Of a DNA stretch of 5,026 nucleotides, positions 1 to 5,026 are shown one piece after another (positions within the stretch are counted from its first letter, which is position 1; every line of letters starts with the position of its first letter). Location of the stretch: assembly GCA_017443165.1 (NCBI GenBank), contig JAFSOW010000225.1, positions 1 to 5,026 on the forward strand. Reading direction: 5' to 3'. The notes beneath the pieces are model-generated. The model had not been told where the DNA came from and searched no databases. It saw only the letters and a program-made list of their open reading frames with translations. Origin of the DNA: Acidaminococcaceae bacterium (GTDB taxonomy: Bacteria > Bacillota > Negativicutes > Acidaminococcales > Acidaminococcaceae). The translations under genes and the position numbers were made by a program.

Positions 1-1
1 C

Positions 2-1255
2 CTGAGCAAGACGAAGGAAGAATTCTACGCCACGCTTGATAAATACATGGACATCGCCGCCCGTTCCCTGTCCGTAAAGCGCAAAGTAGTCAGCCGCCTT
101 ATGGACGAAGGCCTGTATCCTTACACCCGCCGTTACCTGGGCACCTTCAAGAACCACTTCTCCACCATCGGCATGGTAGGCATGAACGAAGCCATCCTGA
201 ACTCTGCCTGGCTGAAGGGTGAAGACATGACCACGGAAAAAGGCCGCGCCTTTGCCATCGAAGTGCTGAACCACATGCGCACCCGCCTGTCCGATTACCA
301 GGAACAATACGGCGACCTGTACAACCTGGAAGCCACCCCGGCGGAATCCACTTCCTACCGTTTCGCGAAACACGATACGGAAGAATTCCCCGGTATCCTG
401 ACCGCGGCCAAAGACGGCAACGCGCCTTACTACACCAACAGCAGCCACCTGCCGGTTGGTTACACCGATGACATTTTTGACGCGCTGGAACTGGAAGACG
501 AGCTGCAGACCCTCTACACCAGCGGCACCGTGTTCCACGGTTTCCTGGGCGAACGCCTGCCGGACTGGCAGTCCGCAGCAACACTGGTGCACAAAATTGC
601 CCAGAACTTCAAGCTGCCCTATTACACCCTGTCCCCCACCTACTCCGTCTGTGCGGAACACGGTTATATCCGTGGCGAACACTTCACCTGCCCGAAATGC
701 GGACGCAACGCGGAAGTGTACTCCCGCATCACCGGGTACTACCGTCCGGTTCGGAACTGGAATGACGGTAAGGTCAGCGAATTCCAGAACCGCAAGACCT
801 ACAATACCGAACAGGTACGTATTGACCGGGAAAACAAGCTGGAAGCTGACGCGGAGATTTCCGCAAAGGTAGCTGTTGCAACAGATGCCGCAAAGAAAGT
901 TTCCGCGTTCCCGAAGACCGCGGAGCTTCCCGACAAACAGATGATGGACGCAGCAAAAAACCTGTCTGCCAGCATCATGAACAGCAGTGCGTCTTCCCCG
1001 GCAGCCCTTGCTTCCAATGGGAAACGCTACCTGATCTCCACCCACACCTGCCCCAACTGCAACATGGTGAAGAAGATGCTGCAGGAAGCCCATGTGGAAT
1101 ACACCCCACTCTTCGCCGAAGAAGCCGAAGGCGCGGAAATGGCAAAGAAATTTAACATCTGCGCCGTGCCTACACTGATCGACGAAACCGGCAACGAAAC
1201 GAAACTGCTCTACAATGTAAACGAAATCAAAACGTATATTGAAAGACTGCAGTAA
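2..1255 (+). CDS. nrdD: Anaerobic (class III) ribonucleoside-triphosphate reductase, C-terminal part, with fused redoxin domain; 5' partial
   Basis: NrdD is an oxygen-sensitive glycyl-radical enzyme that reduces ribonucleoside triphosphates to deoxyribonucleotides in the cytoplasm. The frame is open from base 2, so the ATG at 47 is internal and the N-terminus lies outside the window. Family signatures seen, numbered from Met47: YPYTRRYLG and HFSTIGMVGMNE near the start, NLEATPAE then SYRFAK, YYTNSSHLPVGYTDD, and GTVFHGFLGE. A Zn-type site follows, Cys202-x2-His205 and Cys215-x2-Cys218, then the radical loop RITGYY with Gly230 as the expected glycyl-radical residue. The reductase core seems to end near residue 252 (nt 802). 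An Ala/Lys/Ser-rich linker (about 253-323) leads to a thioredoxin/glutaredoxin-like domain (about 326-402, nt 1022-1252) with a Cys335-Pro-Asn-Cys338 active site and a later AVPTL segment that would hold the cis-proline. The domain is inferred to regenerate the active-site disulfide. The activase gene nrdG is not seen here and may lie upstream. The stop is followed directly by a terminator. Confidence 0.95.
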   Translation: MSKTKEEFYATLDKYMDIAARSLSVKRKVVSRLMDEGLYPYTRRYLGTFKNHFSTIGMVGMNEAILNSAWLKGEDMTTEKGRAFAIEVLNHMRTRLSDYQEQYGDLYNLEATPAESTSYRFAKHDTEEFPGILTAAKDGNAPYYTNSSHLPVGYTDDIFDALELEDELQTLYTSGTVFHGFLGERLPDWQSAATLVHKIAQNFKLPYYTLSPTYSVCAEHGYIRGEHFTCPKCGRNAEVYSRITGYYRPVRNWNDGKVSEFQNRKTYNTEQVRIDRENKLEADAEISAKVAVATDAAKKVSAFPKTAELPDKQMMDAAKNLSASIMNSSASSPAALASNGKRYLISTHTCPNCNMVKKMLQEAHVEYTPLFAEEAEGAEMAKKFNICAVPTLIDETGNETKLLYNVNEIKTYIERLQ

Positions 1256-1268
1256 CACAGAAATAGTT

Positions 1269-1310
1269 AAGCTGTACAACAGACGTCCTTGTTTGTTGTA
1301 CAGCTTTTTA
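1269..1310 (+). terminator. Intrinsic terminator of nrdD
   Basis: A perfect 13-bp inverted repeat (1269-1281 with 1294-1306, core AGCTGTACAACA) begins 13 bases after the nrdD stop. The stem can extend inward by three more pairs, including one G-U, leaving a six-base loop (GTCCTT). The right arm runs into a T-tract (TTTTTAATTT), so the polarity is plus-strand. The minus-strand reading lacks a comparable T-tract, so it should mainly stop nrdD transcription. Confidence 0.9.
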
Positions 1311-1327
1311 ATTTATATATAATTAAT

Positions 1328-1510
1328 AAAGCTGCAAGGATAAGACAACACAAAACCGGGGACGGTTGCTGTTCCATGGATTCATTCGTCTGTGGCTTCG
1401 AAACTCGAGGCTTCGCCTCTCAAACAGTCTCGCCACGACGACGGATTTCATCTCATGGAACTACACAACCGTCCCCGATGTTTTGCTTATGTTTTTTCCT
1501 TTGCAGCTTT
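1328..1510. repeat. Nested palindromic element (REP/MITE-like) between convergent genes
   Basis: This 183-bp stretch folds almost end to end. The outer arms AAAGCTGCAA (1328-1337) and TTGCAGCTTT (1501-1510) match perfectly. Inside them CAAAAC (1351-1356) pairs with GTTTTG (1480-1485) across a two-base bulge. A perfect 12-bp repeat CGGGGACGGTTG (1357-1368) pairs with 1466-1477, GTTCCATG (1371-1378) with 1454-1461, CGTC-t-GTGGC (1387-1396) with 1432-1440, and GAGGC/GCCTC (1407-1411/1415-1419) closes around TTC. No credible coding frame and no clear target-site duplication are seen. Such GGGGACGG-armed palindromes resemble REP or MITE elements mobilised by Y1 (REP-associated) transposases in Firmicutes; that link is from memory and unverified. 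No transposase is encoded in the window. On the plus strand the outer arm is followed by TTTTTGTT, so it could also serve as a back-up terminator. It is the only structure between the ATPase gene's stop and nrdD's own terminator. Confidence 0.7.
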
Positions 1511-1539
1511 TTGTTACATCTATGAATCTTTTCAGAACA

Positions 1540-3138
1540 TTATCCCTTGAAGAAAGTACCAAATATCCCGCGGATCAGGCTGGCGCCCAGGCTTCCGCCC
1601 ACCGTCTTGCCCACGTTACCCGCAACGGAACCGCCCAGGGTCCTGCCGACCTGACGCCCTACCGTACCCAGTACGCTGCCGCCTACGGATTTGATCATGC
1701 GGTTCTTCTCCGCCTCGGCCCGTTCCGCTTCCCGGGCTGCTTCTTTTTCAGCCTTTTCCTTAGCAAGCGCCGCTTCTTTGGCTTCTTTTTCCGCAATCCT
1801 GGCCTGCTCCGCCGCGGCTTTTGCTTCTTCTGCTTCTTTTGCCATTACCTGCTGCTGCCGCTGCAGGAACTCATAGGCGGAGTCGCGGTCAAAGAAACCG
1901 GAATATTTACTGTACAGCAGACTGGCTTTAATGGCCTGGTCCCGCTGCGCGTCGGAAACGGAACCCATGCTGCACTGGGGCGGCAGAATGGAAACCTTCT
2001 GTACCATGCCGGGGATGCCGCTTTCCTCCAGGAAGGACACCACCGCTTTGCCGGTGCCCAATTCCATAATAGTGGAAGCTGTATCGAAGGCCGGATTGGG
2101 ACGGTAAGATGCAGCTGCCGCTTTTACTGCCCGCTGGTCAGCCGGGGTATAAGCGCGCAGTGCATGCTGCACTTTGTTGCCCAGCTGTGCAAGTACGCCG
2201 TCAGGAATATCCTTGGGGCTCTGGGTGCAGAAGTAGATGCCCACGCCCTTGGAACGAATCAGTTTCACCACCTGCTCGATTTTTTCCAGCAGCGCTTTGG
2301 ACGCCCCGTTAAACAGCAGGTGCGCTTCATCGAAGAAGAAGACCATCTTGGGCTTCGGCAGGTCGCCGACTTCCGGCAGGGTTTCAAACAGTTCGGACAT
2401 CATCCACAGCAGGAAAGTGGAATACAATCTTCCGTTGTTAATGAGGATTTCGCTGTCCAGAATGTTGATCATGCCCCTGCCGCAGTCCTGGGTCAGCCAG
2501 TCAGAAATGGAAAGGGCCGGTTCGCCGAAGAACACGTCGGCCCCCTGGGTCTCCAGTGCCACAATGGCGCGGATGATGGCCGTAATGGACGCCGGGCTCA
2601 TCTTGCCATATTCCGCTTCAAATTTAATGCGGTTCTCATTGACAAAATTAAGCATGGCCTTCAGGTCTTTGGTATCGATCAGCAACAGCTGGTTATCGTC
2701 CGCGATTTTGTACACAATATTTAAAATGGCGCTCTGCAGGTCGTTCAGCTCCAGGATACGGGCCATCAGCAGAGGTCCAATCTCGGAAACCGTGGTGCGC
2801 AGGGGAATTCCCTTCTTCCCGAAAATATCCCAGATTGTTACCGGATAGCCTTTGTATTCAAAACCGGCTTCTGCCAGGCCGAACTTCTGGATCCGTTTCT
2901 GCATGTCTTCCGTGTTGACGCCGGGACACATCATGCCTGCGATATCGCCTTTTACGTCGGCCATGAACACCGGCACGCCCATATCGCTGAAGCTTTCTGC
3001 CATAACTTTCAAGGTGATAGTCTTACCGGTACCGGTGGCGCCTGCCACCAGACCATGGCGATTAGCCATCTTCGGCAGAATGAAAATGTTCTCGCCTTTA
3101 TCGTTATTCGCCATCCAGATTTTGCCGTCTTTTAACAT
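1540..3138 (-). CDS. HerA-like ATPase, DUF853 (YjgR) family
   Basis: This 532-residue cytoplasmic P-loop ATPase belongs to the FtsK/HerA superfamily. The N-terminal segment LPKMANRHGLVAGATGTGKT is typical of the DUF853 family, which includes E. coli YjgR. Walker A is GATGTGKT (33-40), followed by VPVFMADVKGD. Walker B is VFFFDEAHLLF with Asp270-Glu271, and the later YFCTQSPKDIPD is another family block. About residues 432-483 form a highly charged Ala/Glu/Lys/Arg-rich helix, probably a coiled coil. The last 49 residues are glycine-rich with GGS(V/L) repeated at 486, 502 and 514, ending in RGIFGTFFKG, which resembles the RGILGS-type tail I recall for YjgR. HerA relatives translocate DNA as hexameric rings, but no cellular role is firmly established for this subfamily and no partner nuclease lies next to it. 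The ATG at 3138 is supported by AAGGAGG seven bases upstream. It converges on nrdD and has its own apparent promoter, so it is probably monocistronic. Confidence 0.93.
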   Translation of the reverse strand: MLKDGKIWMANNDKGENIFILPKMANRHGLVAGATGTGKTITLKVMAESFSDMGVPVFMADVKGDIAGMMCPGVNTEDMQKRIQKFGLAEAGFEYKGYPVTIWDIFGKKGIPLRTTVSEIGPLLMARILELNDLQSAILNIVYKIADDNQLLLIDTKDLKAMLNFVNENRIKFEAEYGKMSPASITAIIRAIVALETQGADVFFGEPALSISDWLTQDCGRGMINILDSEILINNGRLYSTFLLWMMSELFETLPEVGDLPKPKMVFFFDEAHLLFNGASKALLEKIEQVVKLIRSKGVGIYFCTQSPKDIPDGVLAQLGNKVQHALRAYTPADQRAVKAAAASYRPNPAFDTASTIMELGTGKAVVSFLEESGIPGMVQKVSILPPQCSMGSVSDAQRDQAIKASLLYSKYSGFFDRDSAYEFLQRQQQVMAKEAEEAKAAAEQARIAEKEAKEAALAKEKAEKEAAREAERAEAEKNRMIKSVGGSVLGTVGRQVGRTLGGSVAGNVGKTVGGSLGASLIRGIFGTFFKG

Positions 3139-3145
3139 TCCAGTT

Positions 3146-3152
3146 CCTCCTT
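3146..3152 (-). promoter_or_regulatory. Shine-Dalgarno site of the HerA-like ATPase gene
   Basis: The minus strand reads AAGGAGG, a perfect anti-16S match, with a seven-base spacer to the ATG at 3138. This fixes the start of the ATPase gene and predicts efficient initiation. Confidence 0.9.
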
Positions 3153-3171
3153 AATCATTGGGAAAGAGTTA

Positions 3172-3200
3172 CCTGCAACCGGCCTTCCCGCCGGTTCAGG
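3172..3200 (-). other. Leader hairpin upstream of the HerA-like ATPase gene
   Basis: AACCGGC (3177-3183) pairs perfectly with GCCGGTT (3190-3196) around a six-base loop. CCTG (3172-3175) pairs with CAGG (3197-3200) across a single bulged C, giving an 11-bp GC-rich stem. It sits about 20 bases upstream of the Shine-Dalgarno in the presumed 5' leader. No T-tract follows it in the minus direction, so it is not an obvious attenuator. It may be an mRNA-stabilising structure or a protein-binding site. No known riboswitch class is recognised. Confidence 0.5.
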
Positions 3201-3245
3201 TCCCGTTTCCGGTTCCCTGCTGTCATGGTTCAGCTTATTGTAAAT

Positions 3246-3274
3246 ATTTTATCATGAATCAGAACATCTTTCCA
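3246..3274 (-). promoter_or_regulatory. Candidate sigma-70-type promoter for the HerA-like ATPase gene
   Basis: On the minus strand a -35-like TGGAAA (3269-3274, four of six consensus bases) is separated by 17 bases from a -10-like TAAAAT (3246-3251, five of six). It lies just past the antiporter terminator, where a new transcription unit would be expected to start, and predicts a leader of roughly 100 bases. A competing -10, TACAAT, is four bases further downstream but has a poorer -35. The AT-rich context makes chance matches possible. Confidence 0.4.
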
Positions 3275-3284
3275 TATAAAACTG

Positions 3285-3345
3285 TGAATTATAATTAAAA
3301 ACTGTGCCGTCGGAGATTGGCGCCGCCAATACTTCAGGCACAGTT
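3285..3345 (-). terminator. Intrinsic terminator of the NhaC-family antiporter gene
   Basis: AACTGTGCC (3300-3308) and GGCACAGTT (3337-3345) form a perfect 9-bp outer stem. An inner stem ATTGGC/GCCAAT (3316-3321 with 3325-3330) caps it with a three-base GCC loop, so the hairpin is two-tiered with an internal loop. In the minus direction the stem runs into TTTTT followed by AT-rich sequence. It starts about 50 bases past the antiporter stop codon, which fits factor-independent termination. Plus-strand polarity is less likely because TTAA repeats, not a T run, follow on that side. Confidence 0.85.
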
Positions 3346-3397
3346 AATTAATTAATTTACCAGCTGTTTTTAATTCCGGCAAATCCAAGAACTTTTT

Positions 3398-5020
3398 TTA
3401 CTCTCCAATCTTGCCGAGATCTCTCCTCCGCATGGCCATGAGGCCCATGCACAGAATTACAACGCCGAAGCAAAGCGACGCCGGAGCGCTCTTGGTAAAC
3501 CCGGCTACCAGATAGGTGAAGAAAGAAACCACCGCCACCGTCATGGCATAGGGAATCTGGGTGGTAACATGGTTCAGATGGATACACTGGGCGCCAGCCG
3601 ACGACATGATTGTCGTATCGGAAATCGGGGAACAGTGGTCACCGCATACCGCGCCGGCCATACAGGCGGAGATGGAGATGATCATCAGCTGATGGTCAAC
3701 GCCCTGGAAGCAGGATACCACGATGGGAATCAGGATACCGAAGGTGCCCCAGGATGTACCGGAGGCAAATGCCAGGAACACTGCGATCAGGAAGATGATG
3801 GCCGGCAGGAAGTTCATCAGATTGCCGGCGGAGCTTTCTACCACGCTGGCAACATATTTAGCAGCCCCCAGGCTGTCGGTCATAGCCTTTAAAGCCCAGG
3901 CAAAGGACAGGATCAGCATGGCCGGGACCATCTGCTTGAAACCTTCCGGCAGGCAGTCCATGCAGTCCGCGAAAGGCAGGGACTGACGGATCAGATAGAA
4001 AGCGACGGTGATAATCAGGGCGACCGCGGAACCTAACACCAGACCGACGGACGCGTCGCTGTTGGCGAAAGCATCTACGAAGCCTTTGTCCTCAAAGAAA
4101 CCGCCGGTGTAAATCATACCGATAACGCAACAGATAATCAGCATCACGATAGGGAGCACCAGATCGATGACGCTGCCGATTTTCTTTTCTCCCTTTCTCA
4201 GGGTTTCCGCAGCTTCTTCCGTAATACCGGTAGTAAACAGGTCGCCTTTCAGGGCATTTTCTTCATGGGTCTTCATAGGACCGTAATCGATGCCCAGGAA
4301 AATGATGATCACCATCATGGCAAGAGTAAGCAATGCGTAGAAGTTAAAGGGAATAGACTGCACGAAAATGCTGATACCGTTCTCCCCTTTTACGAAGCCG
4401 GACACCGCCGCGGCCCAGGAAGAAATCGGCGCGATAATGCAGACCGGAGCAGCCGTGGAGTCAATCAGGTAAGCCAGCTTGGCACGGCTGATGTTATACT
4501 TGTCGGTCACCGGACGCATAACAGAACCGACAGTCAGACAGTTGAAATAGTCGTCGATGAAGATCAGACAGCCCAGCAACATGGTCGCCAGTTGCGCGCC
4601 GGCCCGGCTCTTGATATGGGTGGACGCCCACTGGCCGAACGCGGCGGAACCACCGGTACGATTCATCAGCTGCACCATCATACCCAGAATAATCAGGAAA
4701 ATCAGAATGCCCACGTTCCATTTATCGGACAGAACCGTCAGCAGCCCTTCCTGAAACACCTGGTTCAGAGTTCCCACCAGATCGAAGCCTGCATTCAGGA
4801 ACGCGCCGGTCAGGATCCCCAGGAACAGGGAACTGTAGACTTCTTTGGTAATCAGCGCCAGCGCAATGGCAATTACAGGCGGTGTCAACGCCCAGGCAGT
4901 CTCTTTTACCGGCATATGGTTATGGACCACCGCATATGCCAGTCCAGCCAGTACCAGCACGACGGCTACCAGTGACAGGTATGTTAAAGTCTTAGGTTCT
5001 CCCTTTTTCACAATACTCAT
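3398..5020 (-). CDS. NhaC-family Na+/H+ antiporter
   Basis: This 540-residue integral membrane protein of the NhaC family (COG1757 type, ion transporter superfamily) is predicted to exchange Na+ for H+ or, as in MleN-like relatives, to couple organic-acid exchange to ion movement. About 11-13 hydrophobic segments are visible, the first at roughly residues 13-32 (YLSLVAVVLVLAGLAYAVV) and the last at 513-530. Conserved family blocks are FIDDYFNCLTVGSVMRPV (Asp156-Asp157 in a membrane segment, likely ion-binding), AKLAYLIDSTAAPVCIIAPIS (180-200), GTSWGTFGILIPIV (421-434), and GDHCSPISDTTIMSSAGA (460-477) followed by HVTTQIPYA. A charged cytoplasmic loop near 247-282 divides the two halves. Length is usual for the family and both ends look intact. 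The ATG at 5020 is the likely start because a short polar leader precedes the first membrane segment. Only six upstream bases (TGGGGG) are visible, so the ribosome binding site cannot be judged and a start further upstream is not excluded. Substrate specificity cannot be read from sequence alone, so no gene symbol is given. Confidence 0.92.
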   Translation of the reverse strand: MSIVKKGEPKTLTYLSLVAVVLVLAGLAYAVVHNHMPVKETAWALTPPVIAIALALITKEVYSSLFLGILTGAFLNAGFDLVGTLNQVFQEGLLTVLSDKWNVGILIFLIILGMMVQLMNRTGGSAAFGQWASTHIKSRAGAQLATMLLGCLIFIDDYFNCLTVGSVMRPVTDKYNISRAKLAYLIDSTAAPVCIIAPISSWAAAVSGFVKGENGISIFVQSIPFNFYALLTLAMMVIIIFLGIDYGPMKTHEENALKGDLFTTGITEEAAETLRKGEKKIGSVIDLVLPIVMLIICCVIGMIYTGGFFEDKGFVDAFANSDASVGLVLGSAVALIITVAFYLIRQSLPFADCMDCLPEGFKQMVPAMLILSFAWALKAMTDSLGAAKYVASVVESSAGNLMNFLPAIIFLIAVFLAFASGTSWGTFGILIPIVVSCFQGVDHQLMIISISACMAGAVCGDHCSPISDTTIMSSAGAQCIHLNHVTTQIPYAMTVAVVSFFTYLVAGFTKSAPASLCFGVVILCMGLMAMRRRDLGKIGE

Positions 5021-5026
5021 CCCCCA

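Noticed and set aside
47..49. ATG at 47 as the start of the NrdD gene
   Set aside because: The same frame stays open to base 2 with protein-like sequence, and NrdD proteins are much longer, so this is an internal methionine.
147..872. Open frames on the minus strand and in a second plus frame within nrdD
   Set aside because: Their translations are Arg/Trp/Cys- or Pro/Thr-rich low-quality sequence overlapping the strongly conserved NrdD frame.
1366..2724. A 452-codon plus-strand open frame opposite the HerA-like ATPase gene
   Set aside because: It starts at a TTG inside the palindrome, has no ribosome binding site, runs antisense to a gene with clear Walker motifs, and its translation resembles no family I know. 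The length is explained by GC-biased antisense codons.
1540..3138. HerA-like ATPase as part of a defence system (HerA with a SIR2, DUF4297 or NurA partner)
   Set aside because: The sequence matches the stand-alone DUF853/YjgR type. The flanking genes are a housekeeping reductase and an antiporter, with no nuclease or effector gene in the window.
3341..3360. TTAA tandem run as a functional repeat
   Set aside because: It is a short AT-rich spacer next to the terminator, and no spacing pattern suggests an operator.
4265..4975. A 236-codon plus-strand open frame opposite the antiporter gene
   Set aside because: The translation is His/Gln/Asn/Arg-rich without domain character, the usual antisense image of a membrane protein gene.
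1..5026. CRISPR arrays, tRNA or rRNA genes, integrase or transposase genes
   Set aside because: No regularly spaced direct repeats, cloverleaf-like sequence or recombinase-like protein was seen on either strand.

Overview
The window carries three protein genes and two well-structured intergenic regions. Moderate-to-high GC coding sequence (by eye a little over 50%), AT-rich intergenic DNA, a strong AAGGAGG ribosome binding site, an oxygen-sensitive class III ribonucleotide reductase and an NhaC-type antiporter together suggest an anaerobic Firmicutes-type bacterium. A Negativicutes member of the Acidaminococcus kind is my best guess. This placement is inference from style and gene content, not a database match.

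Layout. Positions 2-1255 (+) hold the C-terminal part of the anaerobic ribonucleoside-triphosphate reductase NrdD. It is open at the left edge and unusual in carrying a redoxin domain fused to its C-terminus. A strong intrinsic terminator follows (1269-1310). The convergent gap to the next gene then contains a 183-bp nested palindrome (1328-1510) whose arms include a perfect 12-bp inverted repeat with a GGGGACGG core; it looks like a REP/MITE-type element. Positions 1540-3138 (-) encode a HerA-like ATPase of the DUF853/YjgR family, with a textbook Shine-Dalgarno, a plausible promoter and a leader hairpin upstream. Positions 3300-3345 form the minus-strand terminator of the next gene. Positions 3398-5020 (-) encode a full-length NhaC-family Na+/H+ antiporter whose upstream region lies outside the window.

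The three genes look like separate transcription units rather than one system: nrdD ends in its own terminator, and the antiporter and ATPase genes share a strand but are separated by a terminator and an apparent new promoter. nrdD supplies deoxynucleotides under anaerobiosis, the antiporter handles ion/pH homeostasis or organic-acid exchange, and the role of the ATPase is unknown. I do not see a convincing undescribed multi-gene system. The most interesting items are the nested palindrome between the convergent genes and the NrdD-redoxin fusion.
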